Shown here: one piece after another, positions 1 to 9,486 of the stretch
Layout: each line of letters begins with the position of its first letter
Position numbering within the stretch: position 1 is the first letter of the stretch
Source of the DNA: Azospirillum oryzae
GTDB lineage: Bacteria; Pseudomonadota; Alphaproteobacteria; Azospirillales; Azospirillaceae
DNA: 64,000 nucleotides
NCBI RefSeq assembly: GCF_008364795.1
Contig: NZ_VTTM01000003.1
Location: 248,001 to 312,000, forward strand
Reading direction: 5' to 3'
Program-made: the position numbers and the translations under genes
Notes under the pieces: model-generated
The model's database searches: none
What the model was told of the DNA's origin: nothing
What the model saw: the letters and a program-made list of their open reading frames with translations, nothing else

Positions 1-2
1 AT

Positions 3-577
3 CCTTACATCCTGGGGGCGGGACCCTTACGCCCCGGGGGGTGTGCGACTCGCCCCCACCCGGTAAGGCTGTTTCCCCCACCCTGTAAGGAAGATTCGAT
101 GCGACTCGCGGACTCCCCTAGGGATTCGCGCCGACGAATCCTCTTAAAAGGGAAAGGGAGAGGCATGCGCCCGCTAAGTGCCGGATCCGGCAAGGCTTCC
201 CATCTGCGAATCTCAGCCGGACAGACCGGTCGGGAGGCCTTCATGCTGCGAATCGGAGCGACTCGAGTCTGCGGAGCGGCGTTATGGGACCTGCTCTATC
301 CTTACTGCCTGGGGGCGTTCAGGCATTTTTGCTGTCTGGGGGTCGGTGGACAAGCGCCATCCTTACGGCTTGGGGGCACCCAATGCCGGATCCAGGCCCC
401 CGAGAGGTAAGGATCACGGGATTCTGCAGAGTTGGGAGTTCGATTCTGGGGCGCGTCAGGAGTCTCAAGGGCTTACCCGCCCCCAGGATGTAAGGAAGCC
501 CGCCCCCAAGCCGTAAGGATTGGAGAGGCGGGCTTTTCGATGGCTCCAGGGCGGGATCGGGCCCCCAGGGAGTAAGG
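3..577. repeat. Array of ten CCTTAC-N4-[T/C]GGGGG motifs in non-coding DNA
   Basis: The first 620 bases hold no credible gene. A 16-18 bp motif, CCTTAC, exactly four variable bases, then T or C and five or more G, usually followed by C, occurs ten times. Forward copies begin at 3, 25, 300 and 361. Reverse-strand copies occupy 51-68, 75-90, 395-412, 478-495, 501-518 and 560-577. The four-base spacer never changes in length. Several copies sit 22-24 bp apart (3/25, 51/75, 478/501), about two helical turns, which suits a protein-binding array such as iterons or a multi-site operator. A half-matching copy lies near 331-343. The function is unknown. Confidence 0.85.
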
Positions 578-622
578 ATGGAAAAACAGGAACAGGTAAT
601 AGATTGATTTAAAATATGTTTT

Positions 623-1375
623 TCAATGTGCCGCCAGCAGGAACAGCCCCTGGCCGAGATAGACGCCGGCGGTTCCCATCACCAGATAGCGGCTCCACAG
701 GCGGAACTGGGCGTCGCTCATGCGGTCGAGAACGCGGCGGGAGAGATTCGTGCCGAGCAGGGCCATGGCGATCGACAACAGGATCACCGTCCACTCCACC
801 GTCTCGTCGGCGCTGCCGGCCACCAGCGGGGCGAAGTAAGCGATCTTGACCAGATGGCCGACCGACTGGATGGCGGCCTTGGTGGCGACCACGCTCTGGC
901 GGGTCATGGCGCTGCGGATGAAGAAGGCGTCGAGCAAGGGGCCGGAGATTCCGGCGACCAGTTGAATGCCCATGCAGAGGAAGCCGCCCAGCACGCCGTG
1001 CAGCGGCTTCTGCGCGTTCAGCGCCCAGCGGGCGGGGATGGCCAGCGCCAGGAAGGGCGTCAGTCCCAGAATCAGCAGCGACACCGCACGGTCGGGCACG
1101 GCGCCGACCAGGGCGAACAGCAGGCCGGCCACCGATCCGCCAAGCGCGAATCGCAGGATGATCGGCCAGACCACATGGCGGCGCCACAGCCACGCCCGCC
1201 AGCCGTTGGAGGCGAACTGGGTCACGCCATGCAGCAGCATCGCCGACGGCACCGGCAGCAGAATCAGCAGCAGGCCCATCAGCACCATGCCGCCGGCCAT
1301 GCCGAACAGGCCCGACAGAAACGAGGTCACGAGAACGGTGAGGCCAAGCCCCACCATCAGCGGAAGCGTCAGCAT
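623..1375 (-). CDS. TauE/SafE (TSUP) family membrane permease
   Basis: The 250-residue protein is almost entirely hydrophobic helices. An N-terminal segment with SGLFGMAGGMVLMGLLL resembles the glycine-rich first repeat of TauE/SafE sulfite or anion exporters, and a related glycine-containing stretch follows the central loop. Family members usually have eight or so transmembrane helices and export or take up small sulfonates or anions. The substrate cannot be told here. I chose the ATG at 1375 because the upstream extension to 1441 is polar and lies in the promoter gap shared with the divergent LysR gene, which may regulate it. Confidence 0.8.
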   Translation of the reverse strand: MLTLPLMVGLGLTVLVTSFLSGLFGMAGGMVLMGLLLILLPVPSAMLLHGVTQFASNGWRAWLWRRHVVWPIILRFALGGSVAGLLFALVGAVPDRAVSLLILGLTPFLALAIPARWALNAQKPLHGVLGGFLCMGIQLVAGISGPLLDAFFIRSAMTRQSVVATKAAIQSVGHLVKIAYFAPLVAGSADETVEWTVILLSIAMALLGTNLSRRVLDRMSDAQFRLWSRYLVMGTAGVYLGQGLFLLAAH

Positions 1376-1491
1376 GATCTGCCTGAATGTCGGAGATGAT
1401 GGGGAAAATTCGCACGCGCGCGGTTGCGCCGCAAACGGCATTGTTCGATGCTCAGCCTCAGGAAAAGTTGGGGTGAAGTAAGGATGGACGC

Positions 1492-2379
1492 ATGCGCCGA
1501 TTGCCCTCGCTGAACGGCCTGCGCGCGTTCGAGGCGGCGGCCCGCCATGGCAGCTTCACGGCGGCGGCGGCGGAGCTGCATGTCTCGCAGGCCGCGATCA
1601 GCCGGATGGTGAAGCTGCTGGAGGAACGGCTGGGCTTCGCCCTGTTCGACCGGCGGGCCAACGCGCTGGTGCTGACCGAACGCGGCCGGGCGCTGCAGCC
1701 GACATTGACCGAGGCCTTCGACGGCATCGCCCGGCGGGTGGAGCAGGTGTCGGCGATGCGGGCCGGGCCGGTGCTGACGGTGGGGATGGGGGCGACGGTG
1801 GCGGTGCGCTGGCTGATTCCGCGCCTGTCGAGCTTCCATCTCGCCCATCCGGAGATCGAGGTGCGGATCGCCACCGGCGGGGCGGGGGCGCCGATGAACG
1901 ACGACTGGACCTGCGCCGTCCTGCTGGGCGACGGCCAGTGGCCGGGCTATGAGGCGGAACGGCTGTTCTCCTCCAGCCTGCAGCCGGTCTGCGCGCCGCG
2001 GCTGGCGGCGGAGTTGCGCCGGCCGGCGGATCTGGCCGGCGCCACCCTGCTGCATGTGTCGCATTGGGGGGAGGACTGGCCGCGCTGGCTGGCCGCCGCC
2101 GGGGTGGCGGATCCGGCAGCGGCCTCGGGAATAAGGGGGCTGTCCTTCGGCAGCTATGCGATGACCTTGCAGGCGGCCATCGACGGCGTCGGGGTGGCGC
2201 TGGCGCCGCGGCTCTACATCCTGGACGACATCGCCGCCGGGCGGCTCGCCACGCCGTTCGGGCTGGCGGTGCCGATGGTCCATTCCTGGTATCTGGTCCA
2301 TCGCGCCTCCCGCCGCGAGGATGCGGGGCTGGCGCCGTTCCGCGACTGGCTCTATGCGCTGTGCGCGGAGATGGAATAG
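1492..2379 (+). CDS. LysR-family transcriptional regulator (GcvA-like)
   Basis: The protein has 295 residues, the normal LysR length. It starts with LPSLNGLRAFEAAARHGSFT and a winged helix-turn-helix (about residues 5-65, with VSQAAISRMVKLLEERLG as the recognition region), followed by a LysR substrate-binding domain. The N-terminus and the short leader before it resemble the GcvA group. An AAGGA ribosome-binding site lies about 8 bases before the ATG. It is divergent from the TauE-type permease and upstream of an MFS exporter, so either is a plausible target. The ligand is unknown. Confidence 0.88.
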   Translation: MRRLPSLNGLRAFEAAARHGSFTAAAAELHVSQAAISRMVKLLEERLGFALFDRRANALVLTERGRALQPTLTEAFDGIARRVEQVSAMRAGPVLTVGMGATVAVRWLIPRLSSFHLAHPEIEVRIATGGAGAPMNDDWTCAVLLGDGQWPGYEAERLFSSSLQPVCAPRLAAELRRPADLAGATLLHVSHWGEDWPRWLAAAGVADPAAASGIRGLSFGSYAMTLQAAIDGVGVALAPRLYILDDIAAGRLATPFGLAVPMVHSWYLVHRASRREDAGLAPFRDWLYALCAEME

Positions 2380-2505
2380 CCCCTTGGTCCTTTTGGCGCA
2401 TGGCCGGGCGGCGCAATTGACCGATGCGCGGGCCGCAGGTGCCGACTTAGGCTGCGTGCTGTTTTGTGCCCGTTCCAAACAGTCATGACCCTACAGGACC
2501 GCGCG

Positions 2506-3717
2506 ATGCCGCCCACCGCTGTTCCGCACACCACGGAAGACGCCGCCCACCCTGCCCTCTCCCGTTCGCTCGTCGTGCTGATGGCGCTGGCCTGCGGCGT
2601 GGTGGTCGCCAACATCTATTATGCCCAGCCGCTGGTCGGGCTGATCGGCCCGGCGGTCGGGCTGTCGCCGGAAACCGCCAGCCTCGTGGTCACCCTGACC
2701 CAGATCGGCTACGGCGCCGGGCTGGTGCTGCTGGTGCCGCTGGGCGACTTGCTGGAGAACCGGCGGCTGGTGGTGGCGACGCTGTGCAGCACGGTGGTGG
2801 CCCTGCTGGTGGCGGCGGTCGCCCCCACCGCCTCGCTGTTCCTGGCGGCGGCCTTCCTGATCGGCGTCACGTCGGTCGCCGTGCAGATGCTGGTGCCGCT
2901 GGCCGCCCACATGGCGCCGGAGGCCTCGCGCGGGCAGGTGGTGGGCAATGTGATGAGCGGGCTGCTGCTGGGCATCCTGCTGGCCCGGCCGGTGTCGAGC
3001 CTGATCGCCGACAGCCTGGGCTGGCGGGCGGTGTTCGGCCTGTCGGCGGTGGTGATGGTCGGTTTCGCCGTGCTGCTGTGGCGGGTGCTGCCGCAGCGGC
3101 GGCCGAGGGGGCAATCCAGCTATGGCGCGCTGCTCGGCTCGCTGGGGCGGCTGCTGGTGCGGACGCCGGTGCTGCAGCGGCGGACCGTCTATCAGACCAT
3201 GATGTTCGCGTCCTTCAGCCTCTATTGGACCTCCGTCCCGCTGCTGCTGATGGGGGCGCCCTTCCATCTCAGCCAGCGGGGCGTCGCGCTGTTCGCCCTG
3301 TCGGGAGCGGCGGGCGCGCTGGTCGCCCCCATCGCCGGGCGGATCGCCGACCGCGGCTGGACCCGGCCGGCGACCGGCTTCGCGCTGGCGATGGCGGCCT
3401 TGTCCTTCTTCGTCGCGCGGGCCGGCGAGGGCTCCATCGCGCTGCTGGTGCTGGCCGGGCTGCTGCTCGACATGGGTGTGCAGATGAACATGGTGCTGGG
3501 GCAGCGCGCCATCTATTCGCTGGGGGCGGAGACTCGCAGCCGGATGAACGCCATTTATATGGCGATCTTCTTCCTGGGTGGTGCTGCAGGCTCGGCGCTG
3601 GCCGGCTATGCCTTCGCCGTCGGCGGCTGGGCGCCGGTGACCTGGATCGGCTTCGCCTTTCCGGCGGTGGGCCTGCTGTTCTACCTGACCGAATTCCGTG
3701 GGCGGCACGCCGCCTGA
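2506..3717 (+). CDS. MFS transporter (drug/metabolite exporter type)
   Basis: The 403-residue protein has about twelve hydrophobic segments. ANIYYAQPLVGLIGPAVG in the first helix and the GDLLENRRLV stretch between helices 2 and 3 are typical of DHA-type major facilitator exporters, which use proton antiport. The ATG at 2506 has AGGA seven bases upstream. Two earlier in-frame starts (TTG 2464, ATG 2485) lack such a site. It lies 126 bases after the LysR gene and 24 bases before an aldo/keto reductase, and could be co-transcribed with both. The substrate is not evident. Confidence 0.85.
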   Translation: MPPTAVPHTTEDAAHPALSRSLVVLMALACGVVVANIYYAQPLVGLIGPAVGLSPETASLVVTLTQIGYGAGLVLLVPLGDLLENRRLVVATLCSTVVALLVAAVAPTASLFLAAAFLIGVTSVAVQMLVPLAAHMAPEASRGQVVGNVMSGLLLGILLARPVSSLIADSLGWRAVFGLSAVVMVGFAVLLWRVLPQRRPRGQSSYGALLGSLGRLLVRTPVLQRRTVYQTMMFASFSLYWTSVPLLLMGAPFHLSQRGVALFALSGAAGALVAPIAGRIADRGWTRPATGFALAMAALSFFVARAGEGSIALLVLAGLLLDMGVQMNMVLGQRAIYSLGAETRSRMNAIYMAIFFLGGAAGSALAGYAFAVGGWAPVTWIGFAFPAVGLLFYLTEFRGRHAA

Positions 3718-3741
3718 TTTGATATCCGAGGAGACGACGCA

Positions 3742-4710
3742 ATGGATCGACGCCAGCTTGAACAACGTCCGCTGGGCCGCAGCGGCCTGACGGTGTCCCC
3801 GCTCTGCTTCGGCGGCAACGTGTTCGGCTGGACCGCCGACGAGGCCACCTCCTTCCGGCTGCTCGACGCCTTCGTCGATGCCGGCTTCAACTTCGTCGAC
3901 ACCGCCGACGTCTATTCCGCCTGGGCGCCCGGCAACCAGGGCGGCGAGTCGGAGACCATCATCGGCAAATGGATGAAGAGCCGGGGCAACCGCGACCGCA
4001 TCATTCTGGCGACCAAGGTCGGGTCGGAGATGGGGCCGGGGAAGAAGGGCCTGTCGCCCGCCTGGATCCGGACGGCGGTGGAGGATTCGCTGAAGCGGCT
4101 CCAGACCGACCGCATCGACCTCTACCAGTCCCATTGGGACGATCCCGCGACCCCGTTCGAGGACACGCTGGGCGCCTACAAGGAGCTGATCGACCAGGGC
4201 AAGGTCCGGGCGATCGGCGCCTCCAACCTGACGGCTCCCCGCCTGCGCGAGGCGCTGGAGGTCAGCGCCCGCACCGGGCTGCCGCGCTACGAGACCCTGC
4301 AGCCGGAATACAACCTCTACAGCCGCGAGGGCTATGAGGCGGAGCTGGAGGGGATTTGCCGGGAGAACGGGCTGGGCGTCATCAATTACTATTCGCTGGC
4401 CGCCGGCTTCCTGACCGGCAAGTACCGCTCGGCCGAGGATGCCGGCAAGAGCGCGCGCGGCAACGGGGTGGTGTCGAAGTATCTGAACGAGCGCGGCCGG
4501 GCGATCCTGGCGGCGCTGGACGAGGTCGCCGGGCGGCACGGGGCGACGCCCGGCCAGGTGGCGATCGCCTGGCTGATCGCGCGGCCCGGCTTGACGGCGC
4601 CCATCGCCAGCGCGTCGAAACCGGAGCAGATGGGCGACCTGATCGCCGCCGCCACTCTACGGCTGGATGCCGAGGACATCGGGCGGCTCGACCGGGCCAG
4701 TGCTTATTGA
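3742..4710 (+). CDS. Aldo/keto reductase
   Basis: The 322-residue NADPH-dependent oxidoreductase has a TIM-barrel fold. The family residues are visible: the aspartate in FVDTADVYSAW with the catalytic tyrosine following, the lysine in LATKVGSEMG, and the histidine in YQSHWDD. A GAGGAGA ribosome-binding site sits about 9 bases before the ATG. The MFS gene ends 24 bases upstream, so the two may form one transcript. It resembles the group of general aldehyde/sugar reductases, but the substrate cannot be assigned. It converges with the CLC gene, leaving a 9-base gap. Confidence 0.88.
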   Translation: MDRRQLEQRPLGRSGLTVSPLCFGGNVFGWTADEATSFRLLDAFVDAGFNFVDTADVYSAWAPGNQGGESETIIGKWMKSRGNRDRIILATKVGSEMGPGKKGLSPAWIRTAVEDSLKRLQTDRIDLYQSHWDDPATPFEDTLGAYKELIDQGKVRAIGASNLTAPRLREALEVSARTGLPRYETLQPEYNLYSREGYEAELEGICRENGLGVINYYSLAAGFLTGKYRSAEDAGKSARGNGVVSKYLNERGRAILAALDEVAGRHGATPGQVAIAWLIARPGLTAPIASASKPEQMGDLIAAATLRLDAEDIGRLDRASAY

Positions 4711-4719
4711 GGCGGCCGG

Positions 4720-6090
4720 TCAGGGAGTGGGAATCGCCGCCGCTTTGGACGGGGCCGGCTTGCCGGCCGCGTCCGTCTTCAGAACCGCCAGGAAGGCGTC
4801 GGCCATGGCGTGATAGACCGAATGCGGGCAGACCAGCCGCGACAGGGTGGTGGCGAGCGCCGCGCTCAGCATCAGCGGCAGCAGCATCTCCGGCGAGGCG
4901 CTCATCTCCGTCACGATGACGACGGCGGTCAGCGGCGCCTGCACCACGCCGGCGAAATAGGAAACCATCGACAGCAGCACCACGGCGCCCAGCGAGCTGT
5001 CCGGCAGCAGCCCGCCGATGATCGAGCCGATGCCCGCCCCGACCGACAGCGAGGGGGAGAAGATGCCGCCGGGAATTCCGCAGATGCCGGACAGCACGGT
5101 CGCCAGCAGCTTTGCCGGCGCATAGTACCAGGGCAGCGTCTCCACCCCGTCGAGCACGGCGCGCGCCTGCTCGTAGCCGGTGCCGAAGGTCAGGCCGCCG
5201 GTGGCGGCGCCGATCGCCGCCAGGGCAAGGCCGCAGCCCGACGCGATGAGCAGCGGGTGGCGGGCCACCCGCCCGCCGAGGCCGCAGCGGATCCAGCGCG
5301 TCAGAAACAGCAGCAGCGAACTGAACCCGCCGCCGGCCAGTCCGCCGACGATGCCGGTCGCCAGCACCGCCTTCCAGTCGTGCCAACTGGCCGAGGCGGC
5401 GGTGTGGCCGAAATAGGCGTAGTTGCCGAGCATGGCGACGGCGACCAGACCGGCCGCCACCACCGCGATCAGCACGAGGCTGCTGGTCCGCTTCTCGAAG
5501 CTGCGGGCCATCTCCTCGATGGCGAAGACGATGCCGGCCAGCGGCGTGTTGAAGGCCGCGGCGACGCCGGCCGCCCCGCCGGCGAGGATCAGACCCGGCT
5601 CCCGTCCCAGCCCGGCGAGGGAACCGGCCATCAGCATGATCGAGGCGCCGACCTGCACCGTCGGCCCCTCGCGCCCGATGGAGGCGCCACAGGCCAGCCC
5701 GACCAGGGTCAGGAGGATCTTGCCCACGGCGATGCGCGGCGACAGCAGCCGGCGCTTGGCCGCCGGATCCTGAACATGGCGCGCGGCGATGGCCTGGGGA
5801 ATGCCGCTGCCCTGCGATCCCGGCACGACCTTCAACGCCACCCAGGCCGAAAAGGCCAGCCCGAGCGGGGTCAGCAGGAAGGGCAGCCAGGGCGATGCCG
5901 ACTCCGCCAGCCGGAACAGCTGCTGGGCATAGTCCGCGGCGACGGCGAACAACACGGCGACCAGCCCGACCGCACCGGCACCGGACCAGAACAGCAGGCG
6001 CCGCCGCCAGTTTCTGGGTGACATCCAGACATGGTGGGGCCGGCGCAGCCGGTTGGGCAGCGGGTGGTGCGGACGATTGGCAGAAGGCAT
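4720..6090 (-). CDS. CLC-family chloride channel / H+-Cl- exchanger
   Basis: The 456-residue membrane protein carries the three CLC selectivity motifs in order: GSQGSGIPQ, GREGPTVQVG (including the gating glutamate) and GIFSPSLSVGAG. There are about ten or more hydrophobic helices. Family members move chloride or other anions through the inner membrane and help with acid resistance. The basic N-terminus (NRLRRPHHVW...RNWRRR) is cytoplasmic. There is no C-terminal CBS domain, as in ClcA of Escherichia coli. It is transcribed convergently to the aldo/keto reductase. Confidence 0.93.
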   Translation of the reverse strand: MPSANRPHHPLPNRLRRPHHVWMSPRNWRRRLLFWSGAGAVGLVAVLFAVAADYAQQLFRLAESASPWLPFLLTPLGLAFSAWVALKVVPGSQGSGIPQAIAARHVQDPAAKRRLLSPRIAVGKILLTLVGLACGASIGREGPTVQVGASIMLMAGSLAGLGREPGLILAGGAAGVAAAFNTPLAGIVFAIEEMARSFEKRTSSLVLIAVVAAGLVAVAMLGNYAYFGHTAASASWHDWKAVLATGIVGGLAGGGFSSLLLFLTRWIRCGLGGRVARHPLLIASGCGLALAAIGAATGGLTFGTGYEQARAVLDGVETLPWYYAPAKLLATVLSGICGIPGGIFSPSLSVGAGIGSIIGGLLPDSSLGAVVLLSMVSYFAGVVQAPLTAVVIVTEMSASPEMLLPLMLSAALATTLSRLVCPHSVYHAMADAFLAVLKTDAAGKPAPSKAAAIPTP

Positions 6091-6226
6091 GGACTGAGGC
6101 CGGAAGCGGGGGAAAAGAACGGATGAAACGGCAGGGGGCCGAGTTTAGGTCCGTTTTATTCCGCAGATCCATCCACGCTCGCGCAGATCTGGCCCGAAGG
6201 GGCCGTTCATGCGCGAAAATATGGCC

Positions 6227-6424
6227 TCAGCGGCGGGCGGCGGCGCCCGAATGGGGCTGGTGGGGACGGGTGGAGCGGCCGCGAGAGGCGATGGCGGCAC
6301 CCTGCAGGGTGCGCTGGCCGCGGCGCTGTTGCGCTTGCTCGACCTCGCGCCGGAAGTTGGGGCCGAGAGCCTCGTAGGCGGCCTTCAGCTCCGGGTCCTT
6401 CATCCAGAATTCCTGGCGATCCAT
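6227..6424 (-). CDS. Small hypothetical protein (65 aa)
   Basis: This short ORF reads MDRQEFWMKDPELKAAYEAL at its start and then a basic, glutamine- and arginine-rich tail. An AGAGGAAA ribosome-binding site lies just before the ATG, which is the main reason for calling it. The phrase KDPELKAAYEALGP loosely recalls the N-terminus of some HTH antitoxins, but no helix-turn-helix follows. No function is proposed. It is alone, between the CLC gene and a long gap. Confidence 0.45.
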   Translation of the reverse strand: MDRQEFWMKDPELKAAYEALGPNFRREVEQAQQRRGQRTLQGAAIASRGRSTRPHQPHSGAAARR

Positions 6425-6752
6425 GGTTTCCTCTTGAATTGGCTGGCCGCCGGCTGAATGCCGGGCAGACCTGCGGCATGCCGCCCCTGCGGAAGTTGCC
6501 TCGGACTCTGCGTCAGAAGCTGCTTCGCGGGCGGGTCATCCGATGTTTTTCTCGGGATGACGCCCACCGTCCTTTTCGAAGGCGGGGTCGGCATGACGAC
6601 TGACAGGTTGGGGCGGTCGGTCTTCACTTCAAGATACCCCCGGCGTCTGACCGGGCGACTTTCTGAAAGCCATAACGCCTTGTTCACCCCAAGGTTCCAG
6701 CCGGCCCCCGCCCGGCCGCAGGTTTTAGGACCGGCGGGGGATGAGGGCTTGT
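6425..6752. other. Non-coding gap with an imperfect inverted repeat
   Basis: No credible gene was found. An imperfect inverted repeat with arms around GGGTCATCC and GGGATGACGCCC, separated by a T-rich loop, lies near 6533-6570. The rest shows no recognised signal. Confidence 0.4.
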
Positions 6753-6798
6753 ACGGGAGATCTCCCTCTCACCTCCGGGGGGAGAGGGGATCTCCCGT
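6753..6798 (-). terminator. Long GC-rich hairpin downstream of the beta-helix gene
   Basis: The sequence ACGGGAGATC, a one-base bulge and CCCTCTC is followed after about 10 bases by the exact complement (GAGAGGG, one base, GATCTCCCGT). The stem has 17 pairs and begins 17 bases beyond the stop codon of the beta-helix gene. There is no U tract, so it may act as an RNA-stabilising or Rho-assisted end. Confidence 0.6.
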
Positions 6799-6814
6799 CG
6801 CCGACAAGCGTTGA

Positions 6815-9079
6815 TCAGGCCAGCAGCCCGATGTCGTGGGCGGAGATGTGGTCGAAGCCATGGGCGTAGACCGGCGAGTTCGACGACAGGCTGAAGTCGT
6901 CCGCAGCCGGATTGACGAAGCCCGGGTTCAGAATCACCGAGCCCTTGTCGTAGCCGGCGGCCTGCCAGTTCGACAGGGTGCCCCAGGCGCCGCTCGACAT
7001 CACCTGCGGCCAGGCGTCGAACTCCTTCTCGGCGGTGTTCAGGCTGCTGTAGAAGTTGTCGTGCAGGTTGCCGACATTGGCCGGGCCATAGATGTGGACG
7101 GCCGTGCCCTCGCGCACGTCGATGACATTGCCGGAGATATCGTTGCCGGTCATGGCGTGACCCTTCCAGCCGCTCCAGGCCACCGGCTGCTGCAGGCCGA
7201 TCTGGGCGCCGCTGTTGCCGGCGATCACGTTCTCCGTGACCGTGTTGTTCCAGCCGCCATGCAGGAAGACGCCGCCGATGTTGTCGTGGACGACGTTGCC
7301 CTTCACCGTGGTGCCGCTGGTCCAGTCGTCCAGATAGATGCCCCAGCTCGCCACCTGCCCGGTCGGGTTGGTCGCGGTGGTGCCGGACACGTCGTTGTTG
7401 ACGACGGTGTGATTGGCCAGATCCTGCTGGCGGTTGATCAGGTAGATGCCGCCGCCGTCGTTGGACTCGAGGTTGGCGTTGATCACCTTGTTGTAGGAGA
7501 TGGTCACGCGATAGGCCGCGTCGCTGCCATCCGTCTGGACCGAGCCGATGGCGATGGCCTTCTCCGGCGAGTTTTCGATCTGGTTGTGGGTGACCTTGAC
7601 GTCGGAGCTGCCGTTGATCCAGATGCCGGCGTCGCCGCGGTCGGCGGCGTTCGGATGCCGGATCAGGTTGTCGGAGACCAGCGTGGCGTTGGAGCCGGCC
7701 TTGACGAAGATCGACTCGGCGCCGGTGTTGTCGAACTGGTTGCCGGTGACCTTGCTGTTGGCGCTGTTCTGCACCGTGATGCCGTAGCCGCCGCCCTTCA
7801 CCACATTGTTGGCGAAGGTCAGGCCGGCGGCGTTGTCGGCGAAGACGTAATGGCCGGTGGTGACGCCGTCGGCGAAGCTCAGCCCTTCGATGGTGACGTT
7901 CTTGGCGCCGCCGAGGCCGAAGGACACCGACGCCGCAGAACTGCCGTGGATCACCGCCTTCTCATTGCCGTAGCCGGCGAAGGTGACGCCGGAGTCCTGG
8001 CTGTTCAGCCACAGCCCGTTCTGGTGGTAATCGCCGCCGCGGATGTAGGTGGTGTCGATGTTGGGATCGGCGCGCATCGCCGCCTGCGCCTTGGCGAGGC
8101 TGGCGAAGGGACCGTCGGTGCCGTCGGCGTTGGGGGCGGCCAGCTTGCCCGACCAGCTGTCCTTGCCGTTGGTGGCGACGTAGAAGGCCGGACCGGTGGG
8201 GGCCGGGTTGGTGGGCGTCGGCGTGGTCGGGGTGGGGGTGGTCGGCGTCGGCGTGGTGGTGGTGCCGGCCGGGAAATCGGACGCCGGGGCGTTCAGCACC
8301 AGCGTGCCGTTCCACCACATCCCCTTCTGGCCGGCGATCACGTCCTTGCCGTCGAGCGCGCCCTTGTCATAGGTGACGGCGCTGCTGGTGGAGGCGTAGC
8401 TGTGGCCGTTGATGGAGATGCTGTTGACGGTCAGGCTGCGGTCCTGGCCATTGATCATGGCATCGTTGTCGTACTGCACCTGCACCTTGTGCGCGACACG
8501 GTCGGCGGCATCGGTGGTGAAGGTGAAATTCTTGGCGGTGGTGCCGGCGGTCGCCTCGCCGACCTGCTTGCCGTCGACCAGCACCTTGAAGTGGGCGTTG
8601 ACGCCGCCCGCCGCGGTGCCCGACGCATTCACGACGATGGTGTCCTTGCCGCCCGTGGACGCGGCCGGCGCCGGGGTGGGAGTGGCGGCGGGGAAATAGC
8701 TCTTGTCGGCGTTCACCACCAACGTGCCGTTCCACCACATGTTCGACTGGCCGGCGGCGACGTCCCTGCCGTCGAGCGCGCCCTTGTCGTAGCTGACGAT
8801 GCCGGCGGTCGGCGCGACCGTCTTGCCGCCGATGCTGATGCTGTTGACGGTCAGGCTGCGGTCCTGGCCGTTGATGACGGCATCGTTGTCGTACTGGATC
8901 TGCACCTTGTGCGCGGTGTCGGTGGTCAGCACGGGCGTGAAGACGAAATCCTTCGCCGTCGTGCCAGCGGTGCCCTCACCCACCTTCTGGCCGTCGACCA
9001 GCAGGGTGAAATGGGCGTTCACGCCGCCTGCGGCCTTGCCCAGGGCGTTGACGACGATCTTGGTGGATGAGGTGGCCAT
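6815..9079 (-). CDS. Extracellular beta-helix protein with two CBM60-like modules
   Basis: The start at 9079 (MATSSTKIVVNALG) is chosen because it aligns with the GH5 protein at 17695. The product is 754 residues. Residues about 5-130 and 140-268 are two similar modules, each with AGGVNAHF, GQDRSLTVNSIS and a MWWNGTLV ending, matching calcium-dependent CBM60-like xylan-binding modules. A Pro/Thr linker (about 270-297) leads to FYVATNGKDSWSGKL and many short beta-coil turns with NN- and G-rich repeats, as in right-handed beta-helix lyases (pectate-lyase fold). There is no signal peptide, so type I secretion is plausible but unproven. The likely target is plant or microbial polysaccharide. Catalytic residues cannot be assigned. 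Confidence 0.82.
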   Translation of the reverse strand: MATSSTKIVVNALGKAAGGVNAHFTLLVDGQKVGEGTAGTTAKDFVFTPVLTTDTAHKVQIQYDNDAVINGQDRSLTVNSISIGGKTVAPTAGIVSYDKGALDGRDVAAGQSNMWWNGTLVVNADKSYFPAATPTPAPAASTGGKDTIVVNASGTAAGGVNAHFKVLVDGKQVGEATAGTTAKNFTFTTDAADRVAHKVQVQYDNDAMINGQDRSLTVNSISINGHSYASTSSAVTYDKGALDGKDVIAGQKGMWWNGTLVLNAPASDFPAGTTTTPTPTTPTPTTPTPTNPAPTGPAFYVATNGKDSWSGKLAAPNADGTDGPFASLAKAQAAMRADPNIDTTYIRGGDYHQNGLWLNSQDSGVTFAGYGNEKAVIHGSSAASVSFGLGGAKNVTIEGLSFADGVTTGHYVFADNAAGLTFANNVVKGGGYGITVQNSANSKVTGNQFDNTGAESIFVKAGSNATLVSDNLIRHPNAADRGDAGIWINGSSDVKVTHNQIENSPEKAIAIGSVQTDGSDAAYRVTISYNKVINANLESNDGGGIYLINRQQDLANHTVVNNDVSGTTATNPTGQVASWGIYLDDWTSGTTVKGNVVHDNIGGVFLHGGWNNTVTENVIAGNSGAQIGLQQPVAWSGWKGHAMTGNDISGNVIDVREGTAVHIYGPANVGNLHDNFYSSLNTAEKEFDAWPQVMSSGAWGTLSNWQAAGYDKGSVILNPGFVNPAADDFSLSSNSPVYAHGFDHISAHDIGLLA

Positions 9080-9486
9080 CGGTTCGGTGTCCTCGCCTGA
9101 TGTGCCCCGGGGCATTGCCGTGCCCCTGGGGTCTGATGTCCGTTTTGGGCCTGAACCCGGATGCCGGCGGAGGATGGCGAGGACCGGCGGGATCTTTGTG
9201 TGATGTTTTCGCTTAAAAGCGCCGAATCTGCGACAAATTATGGCTAATCCTGTCGTGGGCCGATTCGCACGGTTGTCGTGATTGCAGTGCAGCATTTCCG
9301 CAACAGCGAGCCGTGCGAAAATTGCGGCTTTCCCCTATTGCTGCAGGAAGCCGTTGAACGAAAGGTGCTTTTCCCGGATTGTTTGGAATAGCCACAACTG
9401 TCTACCGCCGGCATGAGACGCGGTGACCGTAAGGCTCCGGCCCCCCATATGTCCGGAAGCCGAGCGGAACGAGGATTGACCGAGAG
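9080..9486. other. Intergenic promoter region between divergent genes
   Basis: No gene is seen in these 407 bases. The part near 9205-9260 is AT-richer than its surroundings and contains the short inverted repeat CGCTT-AA-AAGCG, a reasonable place for promoters of the beta-helix gene (minus) and the thioesterase (plus). Confidence 0.4.

Noticed and set aside
626..1399. Long open frame antisense to the TauE-type permease, with similar ones antisense to most genes
   Set aside because: High GC removes stop codons on the opposite strand. The translations are Gln/His/Arg-rich or low complexity, without domains or ribosome-binding sites.
9080..9295. 72-residue N-terminal extension of the beta-helix protein
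   Set aside because: It is basic, has no signal peptide, and the homologous GH5 protein starts at the equivalent of 9079.
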